DNA of 11,203 nt from Patescibacteria group bacterium (GTDB taxonomy: Bacteria > Patescibacteriota > Gracilibacteria > Peribacterales > Peribacteraceae): assembly GCA_018818235.1 (NCBI GenBank), contig JAHISE010000053.1, positions 1 to 11,203 of the forward strand, given 5' to 3'. Under the pieces are notes generated by a model. The model searched no databases. It had not been told where the DNA came from and worked only from the letters and a program-made list of their open reading frames with translations. Positions 5,148 to 11,198 of this stretch are shown here, in pieces (position 1 is the first letter of the stretch; the number at the start of each line of letters is the position of its first letter). The translations under genes were made by a program, and so were the position numbers.

Positions 5148-5894
5148 ATGTCGAAGTTTCAGATATTTTCCGATGAGCAGATTGAATCTCTGAGAAGAGG
5201 AGGGAAGATACTTCGTGCTACTTTGGATTTGGTTGAAGGTATGATTAAGCCGGGTATTACTACCGCGGAACTGGACAAAGCTGCAGAGGAATTAATTGTT
5301 TCCTCGGGTGGAAAGCCTGGATTCAAGGGATATCATAATTTTCCAAAAACTTTATGCACATCCATTAATGAAGAATGTGTACATGGAATTCCTTCAGATC
5401 GAGTATTGGAAGATGGACAAATCATTTCAGTTGATTGTGGAGTCGTTGTGGATGGTCTTTATACCGATGCTTGCTTTACAGCTGCTGTTGGTAATATTTC
5501 TATCGAAGCCAGAAAGCTTATGGATGTAACCAAGAACTGTCTTAGAAATGTGGTTGAGATACTCAGGGAGGGGGTAAAGGTGGGGGATATATCTGCGATG
5601 GTTCAGCAGACGGCTGAGGAAGAAGGGTTCCATCCGGTCAGATCTTTATCTGGGCATGGGCTTGGAACGACACTTCATCAATTTCCGGATATTCCCAATA
5701 TCGGTGAAAAAGGAACGGGAGCAACTTTGCCAGTTAATACGATAATAGCCGTAGAGCCTATAATTTCGGCAGGCAGTGATGCAGTAGAGCAGAGTCAGGA
5801 TGGCTGGACATTGTCCACAAAGGACAAGGCTTTGTGTGCTCATTATGAACATACATTGCTGGTATTAGCTGATGGATGTGAGGTTTTGGCGTAG
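5148..5894 (+). CDS. map: Methionine aminopeptidase, type I
   Basis: A 248-residue cytosolic metalloenzyme that removes the initiator methionine from new proteins. All five metal ligands of the pita-bread fold are visible: D96 (SVDCG), D107 (YTDAC), H170 (GHGLG), E203 (AVEPII) and E234 (HYEHTLL); H177 is the usual second active-site histidine. The substrate-side H80-equivalent motif EECVHGIP is at 76-82. There is no N-terminal zinc-finger extension, so this is the short bacterial type. The ATG at 5148 gives the usual MSKF-type start; a TTG at 5130 would add six residues. It follows adk by 57 bp. A perfect hairpin overlaps the last base of its stop codon, and infA follows after about 200 bp with its own promoter. 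Confidence 0.96.
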   Translation: MSKFQIFSDEQIESLRRGGKILRATLDLVEGMIKPGITTAELDKAAEELIVSSGGKPGFKGYHNFPKTLCTSINEECVHGIPSDRVLEDGQIISVDCGVVVDGLYTDACFTAAVGNISIEARKLMDVTKNCLRNVVEILREGVKVGDISAMVQQTAEEEGFHPVRSLSGHGLGTTLHQFPDIPNIGEKGTGATLPVNTIIAVEPIISAGSDAVEQSQDGWTLSTKDKALCAHYEHTLLVLADGCEVLA

Positions 5895-5914
5895 CATGAG
5901 CATCTTGCTCATGC
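5894..5914 (+). terminator. Hairpin at the map stop codon
   Basis: GCATGAGCA and TGCTCATGC form a perfect 9-bp stem with a 3-nt loop (TCT), starting at the last base of the map TAG. No T-run follows, so it is either a weak or factor-dependent terminator or a 3'-end stabilising stem. The rest of the gap to infA is AT-rich and carries only the infA promoter. Confidence 0.45.
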
Positions 5915-6060
5915 ACACTACTCGCTTGAGATCGCCATTTAGCTTATATTTGCCCAAATCTACCAATTAATTGATGATTTCACACCAAAAATCAAAATCT
6001 AGCAATACGTTTTTGTAACAATTAGTAAAAAACCAAACATTTAGCTTGATAGAGCCACAA

Positions 6061-6089
6061 TTGGTCTGTAGCATTTATCGGCTTATAAT
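6061..6089 (+). promoter_or_regulatory. infA promoter
   Basis: TTGGTC at 6061-6066 and a perfect TATAAT at 6084-6089 are separated by 17 bp. A TTG codon lies six bases after the -10 and the better infA start (GTG) fifteen bases after it, so the transcript has at most a few leader bases and no room for a Shine-Dalgarno sequence. The -35 matches mainly in its TTG. Confidence 0.6.
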
Positions 6090-6104
6090 TTTGTCTTGCT
6101 CTCT

Positions 6105-6443
6105 GTGTCAAAAGATGTAATTGAACTCATCGGCGTTGTGGAAGAGTCTTATCCCAATGCCACCTTTCGAGTCAAAGTCCTTAGTCCTCAAGCAAAAGAT
6201 CATGAGCTACATTGCACATTGGCCGGACGAATGCGCAAGTTCCGAGTGCGCATCCTCCCGGGCGATAAAGTCAAAGTAGAGATCACTCCATATGACTTGG
6301 AAAAAGGACGTATTACATATCGCTTCCGCTCTGATCAGCCTCTTCCGCTTGATGAAGAACAAAAGAATTCATCTGCAGGAGACGAAGGTGAAGCTGATAA
6401 TCGGGAGCAAACAGAAGATAAGACCGAGCAAGCAGCATCTTAA
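6105..6443 (+). CDS. infA: Translation initiation factor IF-1 with acidic tail
   Basis: IF-1 is an OB-fold protein that binds the 30S A site with IF-2 and IF-3 during initiation. From the GTG the protein is 112 residues and begins MSKDVIEL, matching the family start. PNATFRVKV, AGRMRKFRVRILPGDKVKVEITPYDLEKGRITYRFR is split over the normal five strands and is clearly IF-1. A short insert (SPQAKDHELHC) lengthens the strand 2-3 loop. After the OB fold comes an unusual tail of about 35 residues rich in D, E, Q and S (from PLPLDEEQ to EQAAS), absent from the usual 72-residue factor. A TTG at 6096 is the alternative start. The gene has its own promoter and is followed by rpmJ after 32 bp. Confidence 0.94.
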   Translation: MSKDVIELIGVVEESYPNATFRVKVLSPQAKDHELHCTLAGRMRKFRVRILPGDKVKVEITPYDLEKGRITYRFRSDQPLPLDEEQKNSSAGDEGEADNREQTEDKTEQAAS

Positions 6444-6471
6444 TTTTCCATTTTACACTTTCCGTTTTTAT
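6444..6471 (+). repeat. Degenerate heptads between infA and rpmJ
   Basis: Four units, TTTTCCA, TTTTACA, CTTTCCG, TTTTTAT, start at the base after the infA TAA and fill nearly the whole spacer. They match, unit for unit, the right arm of the inverted repeat before secY (TTTTCCA, TTTTCCA, CTTTCCA, TTTTCCA) with a few changes. No inverted partner is nearby. Confidence 0.65.
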
Positions 6472-6475
6472 TCCC

Positions 6476-6607
6476 ATGAAGGTTCGAGCCTCCGTTAAAC
6501 CGATGTGCAAAGATTGTCGTCTGGTAATCAGACGCAGTGGAGGCAAAAAGAAAATGGTAAGAAGAATTGTTTGCAAGAATCCTAAGCATAAGCAGCGCCA
6601 GGGGTGA
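6476..6607 (+). CDS. rpmJ: 50S ribosomal protein L36
   Basis: A 43-residue protein too short for routine ORF listing. It starts MKVRASVKPMC and ends NPKHKQRQG, the hallmark ends of L36. Zinc ligands C11, C14, C33 and H38 are present, so it is the zinc-binding form. Between C14 and C33 there are 18 residues against 12 in the usual 37-38-residue L36, an insertion of about six basic residues (SGGKKK region). L36 binds 23S rRNA late in large-subunit assembly. Position between infA and rpsM is classical. The spacer before it is pyrimidine-rich with no Shine-Dalgarno sequence; a heptad array starts at the base after its TGA. Confidence 0.95.
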   Translation: MKVRASVKPMCKDCRLVIRRSGGKKKMVRRIVCKNPKHKQRQG

Positions 6608-6684
6608 CAATCGACATTCGACAATCAACAATCGACTAGTGACCTGAGACTAGTGACAAGTGACCAGCGACCTCCAACACTTCA
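6608..6684 (+). repeat. Eleven-unit heptad array between rpmJ and rpsM
   Basis: Eleven consecutive 7-bp units in perfect phase, starting at the base after the rpmJ stop: four of CAATCGA type (CATTCGA and CAATCAA variants), then CTAGTGA, CCTGAGA, CTAGTGA, CAAGTGA, CCAGCGA, CCTCCAA, CACTTCA. Two unit families join without loss of phase, and nearly every unit reads C-N5-A. The last three units are a diverged copy of the tail found at 38-58 and 1406-1426. No inverted partner is present. Confidence 0.85.
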
Positions 6685-6719
6685 AATACTTTACTACCCA
6701 CTACCAACTACTCACTAAA

Positions 6720-7100
6720 ATGCTCCGTATCGCAGGTGTCGTACTACCGGGACAAAAACGAATTGTGATTGCACTTACTGCAATCAGCGGTGTCGGAAAA
6801 TCTTTGTCTGAAAAAATATTGAGAGAATTAAATATTAATCCGGAGTCCAAGGCAGATGATCTTTCGGAAGAAGATCAGGCCAGACTTCGTTCCAGAATAG
6901 AGCAGGAAGAAGTGGAGGGAGATTTGTCTCGCAAAGTATCTATGGATATTAAGCGAATGCAGGACATTGGAACGTGGAGAGGTTATCGTCATCGCAGAAG
7001 ATTACCTGTACGCGGTCAAACATCGAGACGTAATGCACGAACAAAGCGTGGCAAGAAGAGGACAGGACTTTCCGGTCGTGTGACCCTTACCAAGACTTAA
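6720..7100 (+). CDS. rpsM: 30S ribosomal protein S13
   Basis: A 126-residue S13. MLRIAGVVLPGQKRIVIALT is the family N-terminus, followed by a helix-two-turn-helix segment (ISGVGKSLSEKIL), VEGDLSRKVSMDIKRM, and the basic C-terminal tail WRGYRHRRRLPVRGQ...NARTKRGKK that reaches towards the P-site tRNA. S13 sits in the 30S head and makes bridges to the 50S subunit. The ATG at 6720 is chosen on the family start; an earlier in-frame GTG at 6660 would translate repeat DNA. The leader (6685-6719) is G-free near the start and carries ACTACTCACTAAA just before the ATG. rpsK follows after 13 bp. Confidence 0.97.
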   Translation: MLRIAGVVLPGQKRIVIALTAISGVGKSLSEKILRELNINPESKADDLSEEDQARLRSRIEQEEVEGDLSRKVSMDIKRMQDIGTWRGYRHRRRLPVRGQTSRRNARTKRGKKRTGLSGRVTLTKT

Positions 7101-7113
7101 ACATTTTAATCTT

Positions 7114-7512
7114 ATGGCTACTCCCAAAAAACAAGTAAAGGCTAAGAAAAAGAAGATCAAGCGCACTGTGCCCAAGGCACGAGTGTGCATATATGCAGGA
7201 GAGAACAATACCATTGTTACTTTCACTGATTTGGAGGGCGATGTGTTGGGCGGATCCAGTTGTGGTAGGTCAGGTTTCCGAGGGACTAGAAAATCTACGC
7301 CATATGCTGCAAAGGTTGCTTCAGAGAATGCAGTAGAAGCAGTGCAGGGATTTGGGATTCAATCCGTAAATGTTGAGATAAAAGGATTGGGACCGGGGCG
7401 TGAACAGGCTATCAGGGGTATTCAGGGATCCGGAATAGATTTGGATGCAATTATTGATTCCACTCCAATTGCGCATGGTGGGTGTCGTCCTAAAAGACGC
7501 CGTCGTGTGTAA
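7114..7512 (+). CDS. rpsK: 30S ribosomal protein S11
   Basis: A 132-residue S11, a platform protein of the 30S subunit near the mRNA exit. A basic N-terminus (KKQVKAKKKKIKRTVPKA), YAGENNTIVTFTDLEGDVL, SCGRSGFRGTRKSTPYAAKVA, IKGLGPGREQAIRGIQ and the C-terminal GCRPKRRRRV are all standard landmarks. The usual HNGCRP, a site of isoaspartate formation in E. coli S11, is HGGCRP here. It is 13 bp after rpsM and has no Shine-Dalgarno sequence (TTTTAATCTT precedes the ATG). A heptad array starts at the base after its TAA. Confidence 0.97.
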   Translation: MATPKKQVKAKKKKIKRTVPKARVCIYAGENNTIVTFTDLEGDVLGGSSCGRSGFRGTRKSTPYAAKVASENAVEAVQGFGIQSVNVEIKGLGPGREQAIRGIQGSGIDLDAIIDSTPIAHGGCRPKRRRRV

Positions 7513-7602
7513 CAATCAACAATCGACAATCAACAATCAACTACTCACTACTCACTAACTATTACTCATCACTAACTAACTAATCATCCTCAATCATCAA
7601 CT
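7513..7602 (+). repeat. Heptad array filling the rpsK-rpsD spacer
   Basis: Units in phase from the base after the rpsK stop: CAATCAA, CAATCGA, CAATCAA, CAATCAA, CTACTCA, CTACTCA, CTAACTA, TTACTCA, TCACTAA, CTAACTA, then degenerate ATCATC-type sequence up to the rpsD ATG. The 90-nt spacer has only one G. It doubles as the rpsD leader. The CAATCGA family is shared with 6608-6635 and the CTACTCA family with the leaders before rpsM (6700-6719) and before 4423. Confidence 0.8.
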
Positions 7603-8220
7603 ATGAAGTTTACTGGACCCAAAGCAAAGCGCTGTAGAAGACAAGGAACCAATATATATGGAAGCGATAAGTACGACAAAATTCTACAGAGAAAACCTCA
7701 GCCACCCGGCAAGGGGCCACGCACACGTCTTGGGCGCAAGTCCGCATATTCACAGCAGCTGGCCGAGAAACAAAAGGTGAGGGATATATACGGCTTATCA
7801 GAAAAACAGTTTCACAATCTTTACAAAGAGGCAGCTGCAAGTATGGATCAGACCGGAGAGGTATTTAAGCAGATGCTTGAGCGACGACTTGATAATACAG
7901 TCTATCGTGCGGGGTTTGCGCTTACGCGTCTTCAGGCACGTCAATTTGTAGGTCATGGGCATTTTGCCATTAATGGACGTCGTGTAACGATTCCTTCATA
8001 TAGGCTGCGAGCAGGTGACGTAATTGAGCTCAGAGAATCAAGCAAGAGTTCACCTGTTTTTGGACCTGTAATCGAGGCACATGAAAAATATATGCCACCT
8101 GCATGGATGAAAGTAGACAGCCATGCAATCAAAATTGAAATTATATCTATTCCTGATGCCGATTCAGCAGAACAGGCAATAGATATTAGACAAGTAATCG
8201 AATTTTATTCACGTAAATAA
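7603..8220 (+). CDS. rpsD: 30S ribosomal protein S4
   Basis: A 205-residue S4, a primary 16S rRNA binder that nucleates the 30S body and takes part in mRNA unwinding. The start MKFTGPKAKRCRRQG, the GPRTRLGRKSAYSQQLAEKQKVRDIYG segment, and the S4 RNA-binding domain (about 92-155: MLERRLDNTVYRAGFALTRLQARQFVGHGHFAINGRRV) are typical. Only C11 remains of the four N-terminal cysteines, so this is the zinc-free form. In other bacteria S4 can repress its operon; no such site is recognised here. Position between rpsK and rpoA is classical; rpoA follows after 27 bp. Confidence 0.97.
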   Translation: MKFTGPKAKRCRRQGTNIYGSDKYDKILQRKPQPPGKGPRTRLGRKSAYSQQLAEKQKVRDIYGLSEKQFHNLYKEAAASMDQTGEVFKQMLERRLDNTVYRAGFALTRLQARQFVGHGHFAINGRRVTIPSYRLRAGDVIELRESSKSSPVFGPVIEAHEKYMPPAWMKVDSHAIKIEIISIPDADSAEQAIDIRQVIEFYSRK

Positions 8221-8247
8221 CACTCTTCCTCTTTCCCCATCCTTCCT

Positions 8248-9243
8248 ATGCACATTATCCAGGAAGAAATCGGTCCTCCGATATTCAGCGCCGTACCAGT
8301 TTCTAAAGGTGACGATTCACATGTCATTTTTACTATTGCACCTTTGCCTCCCGGTTATGGTGTAACACTTGGAAATGCCATGCGTCGTGCTTTGCTTTCC
8401 AGTCTCCCAGGGGCTGCGATTACGTCAGTAAGAATAAGCGGAGTGCAGCATGAATATTCAACTCTTAAAGGTGTCCGTGAATCGGTTATGGACATCAATC
8501 TTAATCTTAAACAAATTAAATTCCGTAAATTCAGCAAAGACCCCGAAGTTGTTAAGCTTTCTGCAAAGGGGCCTAAAACAATTAAAGCAAAAGATCTGGA
8601 GGTTTCTTCCGATATAGAGATTCTGGATCCTGATGCAGAAATTCTCACGTTGGAAAAGGGAGGTCAGATTGATATGGATATCACTGTGGAGAAAGGAGTG
8701 GGATATTCGCCTGCTGCAGATAGGAACAAGAAGCAGAACGAACCCGGTCTTATTCATATCGATGCGATATTCAGTCCTGTGGAGAGAGTTCGTTTTGAGG
8801 TTGAGTCTTCACGTGTTGGGCAACGCACCAATCTGGATAAACTCATATTGGATGTTAAGACATCAGGTTCTCTTACAGCCGAAGAGGCAGTCCAATTCGC
8901 ATCACAATTATTAAAGAGCTATTACGAATACTTTGGAAGTGCGGAAAAGATAGTGGAACAGGAGTTTATTGCCGACTTTAGTCGTGCAGGGGCTCAGGGA
9001 ATTTCTGAGGATGATTCTGCACCTGTTAAAGAAAGCTATACACCGATAGAAATACTTAACTTCTCACCCAGAACATTAAATGCGCTTATCAATGCTGGGG
9101 TTGGAAGTATAGAGCAGCTTACAAAGTGTACGGAAGCCAGTTTGGCCAATTTCCGTGGATTTGGTGCCAAAGCTTTGGACGAAGTTAACAGTACGCTTGC
9201 AGAGCGTGGTCTTGCGCTTTCCGATGATTCTATGGATGTATAG
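8248..9243 (+). CDS. rpoA: DNA-directed RNA polymerase alpha subunit
   Basis: A 331-residue alpha subunit that dimerises to start RNA polymerase assembly and contacts promoter UP elements and activators. The N-terminal domain (about 1-240) has GYGVTLGNAMRRALLSSLPGAAIT at 36-59, the dimer and beta-binding core, and VESSRVGQRTNLDKLILDV. A linker (245-264) leads to the C-terminal domain, with R275 and N278 in FSPRTLNAL and K308 in GFGAKAL matching the DNA-contacting R265, N268 and K298 of E. coli. UP-element binding may therefore be kept. The leader is almost pure pyrimidine (CCCCATCCTTCCT) without a Shine-Dalgarno motif. The start is fixed by the family N-terminus. Confidence 0.97.
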   Translation: MHIIQEEIGPPIFSAVPVSKGDDSHVIFTIAPLPPGYGVTLGNAMRRALLSSLPGAAITSVRISGVQHEYSTLKGVRESVMDINLNLKQIKFRKFSKDPEVVKLSAKGPKTIKAKDLEVSSDIEILDPDAEILTLEKGGQIDMDITVEKGVGYSPAADRNKKQNEPGLIHIDAIFSPVERVRFEVESSRVGQRTNLDKLILDVKTSGSLTAEEAVQFASQLLKSYYEYFGSAEKIVEQEFIADFSRAGAQGISEDDSAPVKESYTPIEILNFSPRTLNALINAGVGSIEQLTKCTEASLANFRGFGAKALDEVNSTLAERGLALSDDSMDV

Positions 9244-9272
9244 TTGACTATTTATTGATTCTAAACGATATT
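9244..9272 (+). promoter_or_regulatory. Weak promoter candidate before rplQ
   Basis: TTGACT (9244-9249) and GATATT (9267-9272) are 17 bp apart, and the rplQ ATG follows after eight bases. This would give a nearly leaderless rplQ-rplM-rpsI transcript. The -10 has two mismatches, and the -35 begins just after the rpoA stop. Low confidence. Confidence 0.25.
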
Positions 9273-9280
9273 AAAACCTT

Positions 9281-9793
9281 ATGCGTCACCAGAAATCCCG
9301 TCTCAGGCTTAAACAGAAACCTGCTCATGCAAGAATGATGAAGCGCAATCTGGTGACCTCTTTGTTGCTATATGAATCCATTAGAACAACAAAGAACAGG
9401 GCTAAGGTTGTTCAGCCGGTTATCGATAAGCTTGTCAGGGTAGCCAATACGCGACCACCACACATTGCAATTCGTTACATTAATCAATTGGTAACTGACA
9501 AAAATGCGTGTAGAAAGATTATGGAGGTATACAAAGATCGCTACAGTTCCCGCACATCAGGTCTTACCAGAATGGTGCCTGCGGGGGCAAGGAAGGGGGA
9601 TGGAGCGGAGTTGGTTGATTTGAGTTTGGTGGATGGTGTTGATAGTCCTGGGGATCGGAATCCGGAATCCGGAATCCGGACTTCGGTTTTGTCTGATTCT
9701 GATAAAGATAAAGTGAGTAGTGGAGCCGAATCCCGAGTTCCGGATTCCGGATTCCGATCCAAGAAACAATCCTTAAAGTCAAAAAATTCATGA
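9281..9793 (+). CDS. rplQ: 50S ribosomal protein L17 with repeat-derived C-terminal extension
   Basis: A 170-residue protein. Residues 1-118 are L17, located near the peptide exit of the 50S subunit: MRHQKSRLRLKQKPAHARMM, SLLLYESIRTTKNRAK, and the end SSRTSGLTRMVPAGARKGDGAELVDLSLVDG. Typical L17 stops about here. The remaining 52 residues are Ser/Asp/Lys/Arg-rich, of low complexity, and are encoded mostly by an inverted repeat of GGAATCC heptads (9652-9760). The frame stays open through it and ends by overlapping rplM (ATGA, 9790-9793). The tail is probably disordered and may project from the ribosome; no function can be assigned. A frameshift into the repeat is a less likely alternative because the core ends cleanly. 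Confidence 0.93.
   Translation: MRHQKSRLRLKQKPAHARMMKRNLVTSLLLYESIRTTKNRAKVVQPVIDKLVRVANTRPPHIAIRYINQLVTDKNACRKIMEVYKDRYSSRTSGLTRMVPAGARKGDGAELVDLSLVDGVDSPGDRNPESGIRTSVLSDSDKDKVSSGAESRVPDSGFRSKKQSLKSKNS
9652..9760. repeat. GGAATCC heptad inverted repeat inside rplQ
   Basis: Left arm: three GGAATCC units plus GGACTTC (from 9657). Right arm: GAATCCC, GAGTTCC, GGATTCC, GGATTCC, ending GATCC at 9760. Bases 9652-9674 and 9738-9760 pair perfectly (23 bp) and pairing continues with four mismatches for 12 more, around a loop of about 39 nt. It is translated as part of the L17 tail. Its build is the same as the intergenic heptad repeats but with a different unit. Confidence 0.88.
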
Positions 9794-10212
9794 AAACTTC
9801 AACCATCCCAATACAGGCCGGAAAATGGTTCCTGATAGATGCAGAGGGCAAGTCTTTGGGGCGTATATCTGCACAGATCAGTATGCTTTTGCAGGGGAAA
9901 TTAAGTCCAAGCTATGCACCACACCAACTATGTCCTGATCAGGTGATAGTAATAAATGCATCCAAGATCAAGTTTCATACAACAAAGGAACATAGAAAAA
10001 CTTACGTTAGGCATACCGGATATTTGGGTCATGTTAAATCTATTTCTTTTGGTGATTTATTTGCAAAAGATCCTGTGATGGTTGTGGAAAAGGCAATAAA
10101 AGGAATGCTGGCTGACAACAAACTAAGAAAGGAGATGCTCAAACATCTTCATGTTTATGCAGACAATGAACATATTTATGAAGCTCAAAAACCTATTAAC
10201 TTCCCTGTTTAA
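9790..10212 (+). CDS. rplM: 50S ribosomal protein L13
   Basis: A 140-residue L13, one of the early-assembling 23S rRNA binders. GKWFLIDAEGKSLGRISAQIS, VIVINASKIKF, KTYVRHTGYLGHVKSISF, VVEKAIKGMLADNKLRKEMLKHLHVY and a final HIYEAQKP are all family landmarks. The ATG overlaps the rplQ stop by 4 bp, indicating coupled translation. rpsI starts 2 bp after its stop. The rplM-rpsI pair is a conserved operon that in many bacteria stands apart; here it is joined to the alpha operon, as in Firmicutes and many CPR genomes. Confidence 0.97.
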   Translation: MKTSTIPIQAGKWFLIDAEGKSLGRISAQISMLLQGKLSPSYAPHQLCPDQVIVINASKIKFHTTKEHRKTYVRHTGYLGHVKSISFGDLFAKDPVMVVEKAIKGMLADNKLRKEMLKHLHVYADNEHIYEAQKPINFPV

Positions 10213-10214
10213 TA

Positions 10215-10625
10215 ATGGTTACTGCAACAAAGAATAGGCAATATCACTATAGCGCCGGCAAGCGTAAGACATCAATTGCACGTGTAAAACTCTTCGAAGG
10301 TGGTTCCGGTAATATTACTGTTAATGGAAGCAAGATAAAGGAATATTTCCCAAGAGGTATCCAGTCAGAAAATGCAGTTGCTCCATTGGCGCTTACCGAT
10401 AATTCAGGTGTTTTTGATATAGAAATAACTGTGAAAGGAGGAGGTATGTCTTCCCAGTCCGATGCAATCAGGCATGGGATCAGTCGTGCATTGGTGCTAT
10501 ATAATCCGGAATTACGTTCTCAATTAAAACGCGAAGGATATCTTCGCAGGGATGCTCGTATTAAAGAACGCAAAAAGCCGGGGCTTAAGGGGGCAAGAAG
10601 GGCACCGCAGTGGGCGAAGAGATGA
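10215..10625 (+). CDS. rpsI: 30S ribosomal protein S9
   Basis: A 136-residue S9. YHYSAGKRKTSIARVKLFEGGSG begins the fold, ENAVAPLAL and VKGGGMSSQSDAIRHGISRAL form the core, and the basic tail REGYLRRDARIKERKKPGLKGARRAPQWAKR carries the final arginine that contacts the P-site tRNA (the usual SKR end is AKR here). It starts 2 bp after rplM and is the last gene of the operon run seen. The stop is TGA. A repeat hairpin follows about 45 bp later. Confidence 0.97.
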   Translation: MVTATKNRQYHYSAGKRKTSIARVKLFEGGSGNITVNGSKIKEYFPRGIQSENAVAPLALTDNSGVFDIEITVKGGGMSSQSDAIRHGISRALVLYNPELRSQLKREGYLRRDARIKERKKPGLKGARRAPQWAKR

Positions 10626-10672
10626 TTTAGCGGCTGCAGACGGTGGGCAGTTTTCAAGACGAGAGAAACGCT

Positions 10673-10739
10673 GATACGTTGCTCGTTTTTCGTTGTTCGT
10701 TAGGCTGATAAACAGTAACGAGCAACGAGTAAACGTATC
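10673..10739. repeat. CGTT heptad inverted repeat after rpsI
   Basis: Left arm GATA then CGTTGCT, CGTTTTT, CGTTGTT, CGTTA (10673-10701). Right arm 10716-10739 reads, in reverse complement, GATA, CGTTTACT, CGTTGCT, CGTTA. The arms share the outer GATACGTT and the inner CGTTA, but the left has one more heptad. The loop is 14 nt. It lies between the operon end and the convergent minus-strand gene at 10781, so it may help end both transcripts, although no T-run follows. Confidence 0.75.
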
Positions 10740-10780
10740 CTTGAGTACTATCCATTACTCCCACCACCTTATCCTTAGGC

Positions 10781-11143
10781 CTAGGCAGCGGTCACCGTCA
10801 TCTTCATATAATACAAACTCGTTCCATCATCCGTATCCAGAATAAACCGTGCATCCAGATCCATTAGTTGTGTGATGGTCTGGCACATTTTAAGCAGTGT
10901 TGGAGCGGGGATACCTATGCCGGATTCAAGGCATGTGGCACATAATCCTGCAGCATCTTTTGACCTTAAGAAGGGGTCTCCTTTCTCTACAATTATGCAA
11001 ACCATGGATTCCTGAACCTCCAGAATATAGCGTTCAATATAGAATTCCAACTCCTCTACAGGCAGCTCATGCACCTCCGGAAGTACTTCCAGTATGTCCA
11101 GATCACTATGGATTGCGTGCGCGATACAGGCTTCGATAGACAT
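10781..11143 (-). CDS. Hypothetical protein, 120 residues
   Basis: I do not recognise this protein. It is acidic, with five cysteines (6, 49, 68, 71, 87), two forming CATC at 68-71, a possible metal or redox pair. No signal peptide or membrane segment is evident. The N-terminal half looks helical (ILEVLPEVHELPVEELEFYIERYI); the C-terminal end has a short strand-like DGTSLYYMKMTV. A good sigma70-type promoter upstream and a clean ATG make it a real gene. It is convergent with rpsI. No Shine-Dalgarno sequence precedes it; the leader is A/C-rich. Confidence 0.7.
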   Translation of the reverse strand: MSIEACIAHAIHSDLDILEVLPEVHELPVEELEFYIERYILEVQESMVCIIVEKGDPFLRSKDAAGLCATCLESGIGIPAPTLLKMCQTITQLMDLDARFILDTDDGTSLYYMKMTVTAA

Positions 11144-11169
11144 GATGTTTGTTTTGTATTTAGTTCATT

Positions 11170-11198
11170 ATTATAGCATCTTGGGGGGGTATTTTCAA
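11170..11198 (-). promoter_or_regulatory. Strong promoter for the hypothetical gene
   Basis: On the minus strand TTGAAA (11198-11193), exactly 17 bp, then TGC-TATAAT (-10 at 11175-11170). The -10 is perfect and extended; the -35 has one mismatch. Predicted start is near 11163, giving a leader of about 20 nt with no Shine-Dalgarno motif. This is the best consensus promoter in the window. Confidence 0.8.

Noticed and set aside
6480..6610. TGA recoding as in Gracilibacteria/Absconditabacteria
   Set aside because: TGA ends rpmJ, rplQ, rpsI and the antitoxin at family-expected places, and no in-frame TGA occurs in the genes.
6608..7582. CRISPR array
   Set aside because: Units are 7 bp and contiguous, with no unique spacers of 25-40 bp and no cas genes.
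8355..8757. Minus-strand ORFs within rpoA
   Set aside because: They are shadows of the rpoA frame with no promoter or family likeness.
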